A stretch of 64,000 bases of DNA from the NCBI RefSeq assembly GCF_000577335.1, contig NZ_CBYL010000012.1:1-64000 (forward strand). The letters are read 5' to 3'. A model generated the notes under the pieces. That model worked only from the letters and a program-made list of their open reading frames with translations, did not search any database and was not told the origin of the DNA. Origin of the DNA: Faecalispora jeddahensis (GTDB lineage Bacteria; Bacillota; Clostridia; Oscillospirales; Acutalibacteraceae). Numbering within the stretch: position 1 is the stretch's first letter; each line of letters starts with the position of its first letter. This document shows, piece after piece, positions 18,022 to 26,293 of this stretch. The translations under genes were made by a program, and so were the position numbers.

Positions 18022-19377
18022 TTGGCAGAACGAATCACGCTATCTTTGTTTTTATTGGGACTCGTTGCTTGTATTTTAGGTGGATTTCAAATCCTGTACG
18101 CGCTGGCATTTGGTCTGGTCTGTTTTGTCGTCTATGGTCTTTTGAAGAAACATACGCCTCGTCAGATGGTCACCATGATGCTGGACGGTATCCGCGGTGC
18201 AAAAAACATTCTGATCATCTTTTTGTTGATTGGCATCCTGACCTCTGTGTGGCGGTCGTCGGGAACCATTCCATTTTTGATTTACCATGCCGTTCAGGTG
18301 TTGAATCCCAGCTTCTTTGTGCTGTACACATTCCTTTTGTGCTGCATGATGTCCTTCCTGATGGGAACCTCGTTCGGAACGGCGGCCACCATGGGCGTTG
18401 TGTGTATGATGATCTCACGCTCGCTTGGAATCGATCCGGTTCTTTCGGGCGGCGCAATACTGGCAGGATCTTATTTTGGTGACCGCTGCTCACCGATGTC
18501 CTCCAGCGCGCTGCTGGTCAGCGAGCTGACCGATACCAATATTTACGATAACATTCGGCGTATGCTGAAAACGGCGGCCATCCCTTTTGCTCTTTCGTGT
18601 CTGTTGTATCTGGTGGCGCGGGGGGCTTCTTCCCAAACCGGCAGCGTAGCGTCTTTAGACATGTTTCGTGAGCATTTTAACCTCTCTTTTGTTGTGGTGC
18701 TGCCTGCGCTGCTGATCATCATCCTGTCGCTGTTCCGTATGCCGGTAAAGCGAACCATGCTGCTGAGCATTCTCGTTGCGGGCGTGATCTGCCTTACCGT
18801 ACAGAAAATCCCTCTGACTCAGCTGCTTCCCAGCCTGCTGCTGGGATATGAGTCACCGAATGCCGAGCTTGCGGCTCTGCTGAACGGCGGGGGGATTCTT
18901 TCCATGGCAAAGGTGGCCGGGATCATCTTGATTTCCACCTCTTATTTTGGCATCTTCAAGCAGACGGAGCTCCTGACAGAGGTTCGCAGGCTCGTGGAAG
19001 CCTCTGCCTCAAAAATCACCCCGTTCGGCTCTGTGCTGTTTACCTCTGTGGTGATGAGTGCGATCAGCTGCAATCAGACGCTGGCCACTATGCTGACTTT
19101 TCAGATGTGCGATTCCATTCTGCCCGACAGAAAAAAGCTGGCGATCGTACTGGAAGATACCGTGATCGTGATCGCGCCGCTGATTCCCTGGAGCATTGCG
19201 GGCGGTATGCCCCTGACAACTGTTGGAGCGCCGACCATGAGCATTTGGTTTGCGTTTTATCTGTTCCTGCTCCCCATTTTCAGCTTCGGGACGGAGCTGC
19301 TCCTGAACCGGAAGAATAAGCAGACTGCAGCAGAGGAAATTGCGGAATCGCTTCCGAATACGGAAGAAAGCAAATGA
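18022..19377 (+). CDS. NhaC-family Na+/H+ antiporter
   Basis: 451 residues from the TTG at 18022, with about eleven membrane helices. 'FLMGTSFGTAATMGVVCMMISRSLGIDPVLSGGAILAGSYFGDRCSPMSSSALLV' is the hallmark NhaC/ArsB-type region. The family exchanges Na+ for H+, or in related members couples malate/lactate exchange. The TTG start is preferred to an in-frame ATG at 17917 because GGTGGGGGA lies 6-7 bases before it and the upstream residues are not family-like. Likely controlled by the divergent LysR protein. Terminator at 19401-19443. Confidence 0.88.
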   Translation: MAERITLSLFLLGLVACILGGFQILYALAFGLVCFVVYGLLKKHTPRQMVTMMLDGIRGAKNILIIFLLIGILTSVWRSSGTIPFLIYHAVQVLNPSFFVLYTFLLCCMMSFLMGTSFGTAATMGVVCMMISRSLGIDPVLSGGAILAGSYFGDRCSPMSSSALLVSELTDTNIYDNIRRMLKTAAIPFALSCLLYLVARGASSQTGSVASLDMFREHFNLSFVVVLPALLIIILSLFRMPVKRTMLLSILVAGVICLTVQKIPLTQLLPSLLLGYESPNAELAALLNGGGILSMAKVAGIILISTSYFGIFKQTELLTEVRRLVEASASKITPFGSVLFTSVVMSAISCNQTLATMLTFQMCDSILPDRKKLAIVLEDTVIVIAPLIPWSIAGGMPLTTVGAPTMSIWFAFYLFLLPIFSFGTELLLNRKNKQTAAEEIAESLPNTEESK

Positions 19378-19400
19378 TCCTTACTACATATGCAAGCGAA

Positions 19401-19443
19401 AAAGAGCACCGGGAATGGCCGAAACCATCCCCGGTGTTCTTTT
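19401..19443 (+). terminator. Bidirectional terminator between nhaC and bioB
   Basis: 18-bp stem (AAAGAGCACCGGGAATGG and partner) with a 6-base loop and T/A tracts on both sides; serves the convergent nhaC and bioB. Confidence 0.85.
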
Positions 19444-19483
19444 ATGTTATGATAGGTAATCTTGTTCGCAAAAACAATATGAA

Positions 19484-20458
19484 TCAGACCCGTACCTGAC
19501 GGCGCAGCTGGAAGCCGGCCTTGGTGAACATTTCGAAATCCTCTTCCACCGTATTGCCGGAAGTAGTCAGCATGTTGCCCGTAATTGAAGCGTTTGCACC
19601 GGCGTGCAAAGCCAGTCGGCCGCAGTCTGTCATAGAATTGCGTCCGCCGGCCAGACGGATGTTGGCTGTGGGGTTGATCAACCGGAACAGCGCAATCGTA
19701 CGCAGAATTTCAGGCTCGGGCAGCAAGGGCTGATCCTGCAGGGGAGTACCCGGAATTGCCATCAGCACGTTGACAGGGATCGATTCAACACCCAGATCGC
19801 GCAGCTCAAAAGCCATATCCAAACGATCGCTCATTTCCTCGCCCATTCCGATAATGCCGCCGCTGCAAATCTCAAGACCTGCTTTTTGGGCCGCCCGGAT
19901 GGTTTCGATCTTATCATCGTACGTATGAGTGGTGCAGACCCGCGGAAAAAACCTGCGGGAGGTTTCGAGGTTATTATGAATGCGGGTAATGCCGGCCTCT
20001 TTCAGGCGCAAAAACTGCTCATAATTAATGAGGCCATGAGAAGCGCACAGCTGAATATCGGACTGCTCATGAATTTTGGCGTAGGCACGGCACAAAACGT
20101 CGACCTCTGCGTCGGATACCCGTACCCCGGAGGTAACGACCGAAAAACGGTCCACTCCTGCTTCAGCGGTTTGCAGGCCCTCTTCCACAATGCGGTCTAC
20201 TGTGAGCAGCGGATATTCTTCCACCCCGGTTTTATGTCCGCGGGCCTGTGCGCAATACTTACAGTTTTCGGTACATAAACCGCTTTTTCCGTTTAGAATC
20301 GAACAGGTATCCAGTGTGTTGCCGTTCAGCTTTTCGCGGACTTCATTCGCCGCTTCACACAATTCTTCAAGCGGTGCTTTCAGCAATTCTTCTGCTCCGG
20401 GGCGGTCAATCTCCCCGCCGGACAGAATTTTTTCTTTCCAAATCTGCACGATACTCAT
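19484..20458 (-). CDS. bioB: Biotin synthase
   Basis: 324 residues, the normal BioB length. The radical-SAM motif CTENCKYC (about residues 56-63) binds the 4Fe-4S cluster, HNNLETS and EICSGGIIGMGE are SAM/substrate motifs, and RLAGGRNSM contains the arginine ligand of the 2Fe-2S cluster. It inserts sulfur into dethiobiotin. No other bio genes adjoin it. Its promoter overlaps a BirA-like operator. Biotin would serve acetyl-CoA carboxylase, whose AccA/AccD subunits are 6 kb away. Confidence 0.96.
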   Translation of the reverse strand: MSIVQIWKEKILSGGEIDRPGAEELLKAPLEELCEAANEVREKLNGNTLDTCSILNGKSGLCTENCKYCAQARGHKTGVEEYPLLTVDRIVEEGLQTAEAGVDRFSVVTSGVRVSDAEVDVLCRAYAKIHEQSDIQLCASHGLINYEQFLRLKEAGITRIHNNLETSRRFFPRVCTTHTYDDKIETIRAAQKAGLEICSGGIIGMGEEMSDRLDMAFELRDLGVESIPVNVLMAIPGTPLQDQPLLPEPEILRTIALFRLINPTANIRLAGGRNSMTDCGRLALHAGANASITGNMLTTSGNTVEEDFEMFTKAGFQLRRQVRV

Positions 20459-20636
20459 TTCGTGACATCCTCCTAATCAATTGCCATTCACTGTTCTTGA
20501 TAGCCATACAACTTGGAAAACAACATTCCTTTCCCCATCCGTCTTCGGTAAGGAAAATGATCCCGCAGGATTTGATGTTGCGCTGATTCAGTTGTCTGAC
20601 GATCTGGCAGGCCCGCTGAAAAAACATGTTTGCCTT

Positions 20637-20692
20637 ATTGTAGCAGGCTCATTTTGCATTGTCAACCATATTTATGATTATTTAGTTTACAA
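20637..20692 (-). promoter_or_regulatory. bioB promoter overlapped by a BirA (biotin repressor) operator
   Basis: On the minus strand TTGACA (20660-20665), 17 bases and TACAAT (20637-20642). Across the -35 lies a dyad TTGTCAACC-N16-AGTTTACAA (plus-strand 20659-20692), the same half-sites and the same 16-base gap as the E. coli BirA operator. The remaining leader to bioB (about 170 bases) shows no gene; a 73-codon open frame there was rejected. Confidence 0.75.
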
Positions 20693-20797
20693 TTTGAAAA
20701 ATTGAGGTTGACGGAAAGGAGTCTCTGGGACGAAAGAATAAAAAAACAGAGCTCCCAGCCTGATTGGCCGAAAGCCCTGCAAAATGTGAAAGTGAAA

Positions 20798-22474
20798 TCA
20801 GCCCTCCATCACTTTCTGGAGAACCTGATCGAATGACTGCGCCCCAAAGGTGGCCTGCTCATTGCTGTTGACGATGAGAGCAGGAACACTCATGATGTGA
20901 TACTTCTCCCGAATATCCGGGAACAAAGCCACATCCATCATTTCCGCCGTGACGTTTCCTCCGCTGGCGATCGCAATGGAATGCGCCGCCGCAACGACGT
21001 CGGGGCAATACGGGCACGCAAGCGTTACCCCTATCTTCAGCGTGGTGTTAGGCGGAAGCTGACGGATTTTCTCCAGCTGCTCCTCAGTCAGCTTATCCTC
21101 CGCAGCCAGATGGAGAATGCCCAGTACAAACGAATTAATTTCGTGGCCGCCGGGAACTCCGCTGAACTTCACTCCGCTGAAACGGCCGTTCTCGTCCAGA
21201 AAAGCAGCGACGGGGTAACGTTCAATTCCAAGCGACTGCTCCAACTCAGGGTCTTCACCCTTCTGCAGCACACGCAGATGAATCAGATCGCTCAACGGCT
21301 CTATTTCGCGAAGGAAGCCCTCCAGCTCCAAAGACTTCTGATTTGAAGGATCGACTACCGTGACAATCGTCATTTCTTTTTTCAGGCGCTGGAATACCTG
21401 TGCCAGCTGTTCCTTCAAATCGCCTCCCAAATAGGTTCCGTCCGAAACAGAGGCAGGATTCTCCGCTTTGTCCTCTTTTTGTTCCAGCTCAGGTTCAGCT
21501 GTTGCAGCATCCTCCTCAAACATCGGAAGGCCCAGACGTTCCTTTTCGCTGGTGATATACTTTTCAGCCGAAGTGGCCGCCACCGCACCGTCAGCTACCG
21601 CGGTAACGATCTGGCGCAGCAGCTTCGGACGCAGGTCGCCGGCGGCAAAAACGCCCGGTACATTGGTGTGCATGGCATCGTCGGTCAGAATATATCCATC
21701 CTCGTCCATATCCACCTGTTCGCGGAACAGCTCAGTCGCGGGGTCGTACCCCACAAAAACGAACACGCCGAATGTTCCATTTTCCCCGGCGTCATACACG
21801 CTGGTTTCTCCGGTCAGCTTATCCTGAAAGTATGCCCGGCGAGGCAGACTGTCTCCTTCTATCTTTTCAAGCAAGGTGTTATACTTTACAGTGATCTTCG
21901 GATGCGCAATTGCCTTCTCCGCTACTGTTCTTGCACAGCTGAAGTCTTTGCCGCGGATGACAATCGTAACCGATTTGGCAAAGCGGGTCAGGTAAATAGC
22001 CTCCTCTGCCGCGGCATAGCCTCCCCCGATCACGAAGATATCGAGCCCACTGAAAAATTCGCCGTCGCAGGTGGCACAGTACGCAACTCCGTGCCCGCTG
22101 TAAAGCTCTTCCCCTTTAAATCCGCCGTGACGGGGCGATGCCCCGGTTGCAATGATCACCGCGCGGCTTTGATACGTTCCGGAGGGGGAATAGAGCTTTT
22201 TGATCTCTCCGGACAGTTCCACCCGCTCGATCTCAGCTGTTTCAATCTTTACGCCAAAATCTCGGACGTGATTTTTCATCTCTTCCACAAGCTCCGGGCC
22301 GCTCGTCCTGCGGATGCCGGGGTAGTTCACAACCTCTGCGGTATTCCCCACCTGACCGCCCGGATTGCTTTTTTCCAGAATCAGCGTCTTAAGCTTTGCA
22401 CGCCCCGCATAAACACCGGCAGCCAGTCCCGCACTGCCGGCCCCGATGATAATCAGATCATAAATCGGATTCAT
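20798..22474 (-). CDS. Thioredoxin reductase-like flavoprotein with C-terminal AhpF-type double thioredoxin domain
   Basis: 558 residues. Residues 1-310 form an FAD/NAD(P)H thioredoxin reductase (GAGSAGLAAG at the N-terminus, redox pair CATCD, second nucleotide motif GGGYAA, and GVFAAGD). A charged linker follows, then about 190 residues resembling the AhpF N-terminal domain, ending in a glutaredoxin-like fold with CPYC. In AhpF this module is N-terminal, so the order is permuted here. It probably passes NAD(P)H electrons to the AhpC peroxiredoxin encoded just upstream. ATG at 22474 chosen for GGGGAG nine bases before it. Confidence 0.85.
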   Translation of the reverse strand: MNPIYDLIIIGAGSAGLAAGVYAGRAKLKTLILEKSNPGGQVGNTAEVVNYPGIRRTSGPELVEEMKNHVRDFGVKIETAEIERVELSGEIKKLYSPSGTYQSRAVIIATGASPRHGGFKGEELYSGHGVAYCATCDGEFFSGLDIFVIGGGYAAAEEAIYLTRFAKSVTIVIRGKDFSCARTVAEKAIAHPKITVKYNTLLEKIEGDSLPRRAYFQDKLTGETSVYDAGENGTFGVFVFVGYDPATELFREQVDMDEDGYILTDDAMHTNVPGVFAAGDLRPKLLRQIVTAVADGAVAATSAEKYITSEKERLGLPMFEEDAATAEPELEQKEDKAENPASVSDGTYLGGDLKEQLAQVFQRLKKEMTIVTVVDPSNQKSLELEGFLREIEPLSDLIHLRVLQKGEDPELEQSLGIERYPVAAFLDENGRFSGVKFSGVPGGHEINSFVLGILHLAAEDKLTEEQLEKIRQLPPNTTLKIGVTLACPYCPDVVAAAHSIAIASGGNVTAEMMDVALFPDIREKYHIMSVPALIVNSNEQATFGAQSFDQVLQKVMEG

Positions 22475-22499
22475 GTTGTAATACTCCCCTTTAAAAATA

Positions 22500-22594
22500 G
22501 CCGCCGCCATTCCGGCAGCGGCCTTTTCATTATCATTATTCCACTGATTCAAAACTCTTGATATCTTCCCCTTCCAAAAGAAGGGGAAGATATC
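22500..22594 (-). other. Two hairpins between ahpC and the reductase gene
   Basis: A perfect 15-bp stem with CAAAA loop (plus-strand 22560-22594), then a GC-rich 9-bp stem followed on the minus strand by TATTTTT (22493-22522), just before the reductase ribosome site. The second resembles a partial terminator. Together they could make the reductase less abundant than AhpC. Confidence 0.55.
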
Positions 22595-22645
22595 TCCGTT
22601 TTCTTATCAGTTCACTTGATAAAGCAAACTGACGTTATTTCGTTA

Positions 22646-23212
22646 TTACAGCTTACCAACCAGATTCAGGCTGGGAGAAAGGGTCTCTTCGCCGGGCTTC
22701 CACTTAGCGGGGCAAACCTGGTCGCCGTGTTTGTCGACAAACTGAGCGGCCTGCACCTTACGCAGAACCTCTTCTGCATTTCGGCCGATTCCCAGATCAT
22801 TCACCTCGTAGGCGACAATCTTGCCCTGCGGATTTACGATAAAAGTACCGCGCAGCGCCAAACCGCCGGATTCCACATAAATCCCAAGCTCTTTCGAGAG
22901 CGCCCCGGCCCGGTCGGCCAGCATGGGATACTGAATTTTCTTGATGGTATCGGAGGCATCCGCCCAGGCCTTATGAACATACTGGCTGTCGGTCGATACG
23001 GAATACACCTCTACGCCAATCTTCTTGAAATCGCTATAATGATCTGCCAGATCGCCAAGCTCTGTCGGGCAAACGAAGGAAAAATCAGCCGGGTAGAAAA
23101 ACAGGATGCTCCACTGGCCTTCCAAATCCTCGCGGGAGATCTCCTTGAGCTCACCCTGATGATACGCCTGCAGTTTAAAATCCGGGAGTTCACGTCCAAT
23201 TAAGTTTGTCAT
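22646..23212 (-). CDS. ahpC: Alkyl hydroperoxide reductase peroxiredoxin
   Basis: 188 residues, typical 2-Cys peroxiredoxin of the AhpC/Prx1 group. Peroxidatic Cys in FSFVCPTELG (about residue 47) and resolving Cys in GDQVCPAKWKPG near the C-terminus. It reduces H2O2 and organic peroxides and is recycled by the AhpF-like flavoprotein downstream. The ATG at 23212 is chosen because GGAGG lies 10 bases upstream; the in-frame start at 23239 has none. Promoter carries a PerR-like box. Confidence 0.95.
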   Translation of the reverse strand: MTNLIGRELPDFKLQAYHQGELKEISREDLEGQWSILFFYPADFSFVCPTELGDLADHYSDFKKIGVEVYSVSTDSQYVHKAWADASDTIKKIQYPMLADRAGALSKELGIYVESGGLALRGTFIVNPQGKIVAYEVNDLGIGRNAEEVLRKVQAAQFVDKHGDQVCPAKWKPGEETLSPSLNLVGKL

Positions 23213-23282
23213 ATCAAATTTACCTCCTATACGTATCATAAATTTTTGAAACTGCTTTCGCAGTTATCCTTTACTAACACAC

Positions 23283-23337
23283 ATTATACAGGAAGATGAT
23301 TTGAATTTCAATAGATTTTTAAGAATAATTATTATTT
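23283..23337 (-). promoter_or_regulatory. ahpC promoter with PerR-like operator
   Basis: Minus strand TTGAAA (23306-23311), 17 bases, TATAAT (23283-23288). Directly upstream, 23323-23337 contains ATAATTATTAT, the central 11 of the 15-base PerR consensus (TTATAATTATTATAA). A short GAAA-tetraloop hairpin lies in the leader. Confidence 0.65.
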
Positions 23338-23356
23338 TCAAAAATATTTTTCCAAC

Positions 23357-24595
23357 TTATGCCAGAAACTCGGCCGAAGCCTCCAAAAACATTTCCACAT
23401 CGCGCTCTGTGTGAGCGCCGGAGAGAAAGATGGGTTCAAACTGAGACGGCATCATAAAGATACCGTTTTCCAGCATATGAGAAAAATAGCGGACAAACTC
23501 ACCTTTGTCACTGCTTCTGGCATCCTTGTCATTTTTGACAGGGCCGGGCGTAAAGAGCAGGCTGCTGACAGAGCCAACGCCGCCGACTGTGCACTGCGGG
23601 AACAACCCGCGCAGGCCAGCCCGCAGCTTTTCCCCTTCTCTTGCCAGTTTTTCATATAAAAGAGGCTGATTCAATACCGAACTCAGCTGCGCAAAGCCAG
23701 CCGCCATTGCCACCGGATTCCCGTTGCAGGCATCCGTCTGGTACACGGGCCCTACGGGAGCCAGCTGCTCCATGATCGCCCTGCTCCCGCCAAAGGCGCC
23801 CGCCGGCAGCCCTGCCCCGATGATCTCTCCGAAGATAGTCATATCCGGCTTTACCCCATAGTATTCCTGTGCGCCGCCAAGGGCCAGCCGAAATCCGGTG
23901 ACTGTTTCGTCAAAAATCAGAATGGTTTTGTTTTGGCTGCAAAGCTTTCGCAGGTTCTGTAAAAATTCCGGTTCCGGTTCAACGATTCCCATGTGAGCCG
24001 CCAGCGGCTCTATGATCACTGCGGCAATCTGCCCCTGATTCTTTTCAAATAAATGTTCCACGCTGTTCAGATCATTATATTGCGCCACAAGCGCGTCCTG
24101 ATCGCTGCCGCAGAGCAAAGAAGATCCAGAGGAATCTCCTTCCCCCTCCACCGCGTCAAAGCTGCCGTGGCGGCACCCGGCAAATTTAATCAGGCGTTTT
24201 CTGCCTGTTACGCTGCGTGCCACGCAAACCGCACTCAAAATCGCTTCGGTGACGGAGCTGACCATTCGCACCATCTGAACGGACGGAACCAGCTGAACGA
24301 TCAGCTTTGCCAGCTTCAGCTCGGTTTCGGCGCAAGCCTCGTAATTCAGACCGTTCTGAACTGCCTCGAGCACAGCCTTTCTCACCAAAGGCGGATTGTG
24401 ACCCAGCAGCGCGGCGCCCCCGGAACACACAAAATCAATATAAACATGACCGTCCACATCGTAAACACGGGATTCATCCGCACGGCGGATAAAGCGGGGC
24501 GTCTGCCCTATTTCTGCAAATGAACGCAGAGGGTTGTTTACCCCGCCAGGGATATACCGGGCCGCTTCCTCAAACAACTGCTCAGAACGAGTCAT
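23357..24595 (-). CDS. HemL-like protein (glutamate-1-semialdehyde aminomutase fold) lacking the PLP lysine
   Basis: 412 residues, full length and clearly homologous to GSA 2,1-aminomutase (IPGGVNNPLRSF, IDFV, VRMV, GPVYQ, GNPVAMAAG). But the Schiff-base lysine of 'GKIIGGG' is Glu257 here (codon GAG at 23825-23827), the PLP-phosphate motif SGTEA is SVTEA (114-118), the Thr of 'GTLSGNP' is Ala289, and the ring-stacking Tyr of 'GCYHG' is Arg142. The Asp contacting the PLP nitrogen (FDET, 229) remains. It therefore probably cannot make 5-aminolevulinate. The frame is intact, so it is not a simple pseudogene. It follows the HemC-like gene by 101 bases. Confidence 0.85.
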   Translation of the reverse strand: MTRSEQLFEEAARYIPGGVNNPLRSFAEIGQTPRFIRRADESRVYDVDGHVYIDFVCSGGAALLGHNPPLVRKAVLEAVQNGLNYEACAETELKLAKLIVQLVPSVQMVRMVSSVTEAILSAVCVARSVTGRKRLIKFAGCRHGSFDAVEGEGDSSGSSLLCGSDQDALVAQYNDLNSVEHLFEKNQGQIAAVIIEPLAAHMGIVEPEPEFLQNLRKLCSQNKTILIFDETVTGFRLALGGAQEYYGVKPDMTIFGEIIGAGLPAGAFGGSRAIMEQLAPVGPVYQTDACNGNPVAMAAGFAQLSSVLNQPLLYEKLAREGEKLRAGLRGLFPQCTVGGVGSVSSLLFTPGPVKNDKDARSSDKGEFVRYFSHMLENGIFMMPSQFEPIFLSGAHTERDVEMFLEASAEFLA

Positions 24596-24696
24596 AGATT
24601 GATTTCTCCCTTCGGTTGGTTCCAGATAGATATTAAAATTTCACAGTCAATGCAAACACCTTTCTTATGTAAGAAGCAATCATTGCCGCCTGTCCG

Positions 24697-25575
24697 TCAC
24701 CCATTTTCATACCATTGCTTGACTTCCTCCGCCAAGCGTTCCCCAAGCTTTCGCGCTTCAGAGAGCGGGCCGGTCAGCTGCCGCTTGCAGCTTCGCTCGC
24801 CATCACTGTAAAAGCCGGTCAGCTGCAATTCATTATCCTGTATTTGCGCAAACGCGGCGATCGGGTTATTGCAGGTATCTTCAAACAATTCAATAAACGT
24901 ACGCTCCGCCTTTGCACAGCACCGGCTGAGAAAATCATCTACGCCTGAAAGGCAGTCGTGAACCTCATCCTCTCTGGTCATGACGGCCAGAATCCCCTGC
25001 CCTGCCACCGGAACGATCTCCTGCTCCGAAAAAACCCGGCTGCTGCGGTTGCGGATTCCCAAACGGGCCAGCGCATCACAAGGCAGAATCAGTGCAGAAT
25101 AATCCCCGCGGTCCAAGCGTTTGAGCCTGCTTTGAACATCCCCGCGGATCGGGGCGATGTCAAAACGGGGATACAATACCCCTGCCTGCATGCGGCGATG
25201 TGCGCCCGATGCGCCGATCGGCCTCTCCGTATCCGGGTGCTCTGTCCCGCTTGGCAGAACCAGAGTGTCTTTTGCATCTGAACGCGCAGAATACGCCGCA
25301 ATGGAAAGCCCGGGCGTAAGCTGCGGGGGAAGTTCCCCCAGATCGCACACGGCCAGATCGATTCTTCCGTCCAGCAGCGCCCGATCCAGTTCCCCAACCG
25401 GTGTCTCCTTGTGGGCCGTTTCCTCTGTCAGGTCCAGCACCTGTTCCTCTGCCTGTGCAATGGTCACCATATCCAACTGGCAGGAAGAGTCCGCTCTTTT
25501 TATTTTCTGCAGAATTCGTTTCGCATGGATCACCGCAAGCGCGTTGTCACGGCAGCCAATCCGTATTCTTTCCAT
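24697..25575 (-). CDS. HemC-like protein (porphobilinogen deaminase fold) with altered active site
   Basis: 292 residues. Recognisable HemC features are IRIGCRDNALA, PIRGDVQSRLKRLDRGDYSALIL, PVAGQGILAV, and the dipyrromethane-carrying cysteine in DTCNNPIAAFA (Cys235). The catalytic motif HS(x)KD(x)P is CDLGELP at 77-83: the catalytic Asp is Glu81 and the preceding Lys is Gly80; GTSSLRR is GASGAHRR. An Asp-to-Glu change at this place nearly abolishes activity in E. coli HemC (family knowledge). The ATG at 25575 is six bases from GGAGG. Probably a poor or repurposed deaminase, paired with a likewise altered HemL. Confidence 0.8.
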   Translation of the reverse strand: MERIRIGCRDNALAVIHAKRILQKIKRADSSCQLDMVTIAQAEEQVLDLTEETAHKETPVGELDRALLDGRIDLAVCDLGELPPQLTPGLSIAAYSARSDAKDTLVLPSGTEHPDTERPIGASGAHRRMQAGVLYPRFDIAPIRGDVQSRLKRLDRGDYSALILPCDALARLGIRNRSSRVFSEQEIVPVAGQGILAVMTREDEVHDCLSGVDDFLSRCCAKAERTFIELFEDTCNNPIAAFAQIQDNELQLTGFYSDGERSCKRQLTGPLSEARKLGERLAEEVKQWYENG

Positions 25576-25921
25576 CTGCAACCTCCGATCATCGCAGTCT
25601 ATTCCCGTCTGTCCGGTCCAGTATCCATATCACCGTGCGTCAGACAAAATCCACCCTCAAAACGGTGCGCATCTTTTTTATCACAGGAAAAAAGTCAAAA
25701 AACACCCGCTGGGATTCCGGCCCGCGAGCGAATCATTTAAAATATGCTGTCTGTTTTCGCCTTTTCCAAATCCAACCGCTTTCCAATGCTTCTGCAGGCC
25801 AGCATTAAAATCCAATTTATGGTACGGATCATCTTGTTCCTGATTTTACCGGATACCATGCGAAAAGTCAAGCAGAGCATGCTTTTTTCGGGGCTGTCCC
25901 ATTCTTTTTCAGAAATTTTTC

Positions 25922-25969
25922 TTGACTTTTTACGGCAATTGGAATACCATAACATTAAATTTTTTTAAT
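25922..25969 (+). promoter_or_regulatory. Predicted promoter and AT-rich dyad of the fatty-acid operon
   Basis: TTGACT, 17 bases, TACCAT, followed directly by an inverted repeat ATTAAA-N4-TTTAAT (25954-25969) placed to block RNA polymerase. A MarR-family (FabT-like) operator of this general shape would fit the MarR gene at the operon's end; this is a guess from position. The 25576-26016 gap contains no gene. Confidence 0.45.
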
Positions 25970-26016
25970 TAAATATTTTTAACTATTTAGCAGTTTTCGG
26001 AGAAGAGGTTACAATC

Positions 26017-26247
26017 ATGATTTTTGAAAAAATCAGAGATTTAATCGTGAGCAGAACCAACCTCAGCGAAAGTGTTGTGACTATGCAGGCCAGCCTGAAG
26101 GATGATCTTGGCCTGGATTCGTTCGACCTTGCAGAGCTGGGGATGGAATTGGAGGACACCTTTACCGTCACAATATCCGACGAAGAGCTGATTGCCTTTC
26201 ATACCGTAAGAGATATTGTTACATTTATGGAAAACAACAAAGAATAA
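26017..26247 (+). CDS. acpP: Acyl carrier protein
   Basis: 76 residues, four-helix ACP. The phosphopantetheine serine is in DDLGLDSFDLAEL (Ser36); the motif has SFD where most ACPs have SLD. It carries growing acyl chains as thioesters for the Fab enzymes. A GGAGAAGAGG site precedes the ATG. It is the first gene of the ten-gene fatty-acid operon. Confidence 0.95.
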   Translation: MIFEKIRDLIVSRTNLSESVVTMQASLKDDLGLDSFDLAELGMELEDTFTVTISDEELIAFHTVRDIVTFMENNKE

Positions 26248-26293
26248 AACGAACAGGGTTGATTTTGTTTTTACCGAAAGAAAGGAACAGGCC

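Noticed and set aside
20406-20627. 73-codon minus-strand frame in the bioB leader
   Set aside because: It runs into bioB in the wrong frame, its start lies at the predicted transcription start without a ribosome site, and no family is recognised.
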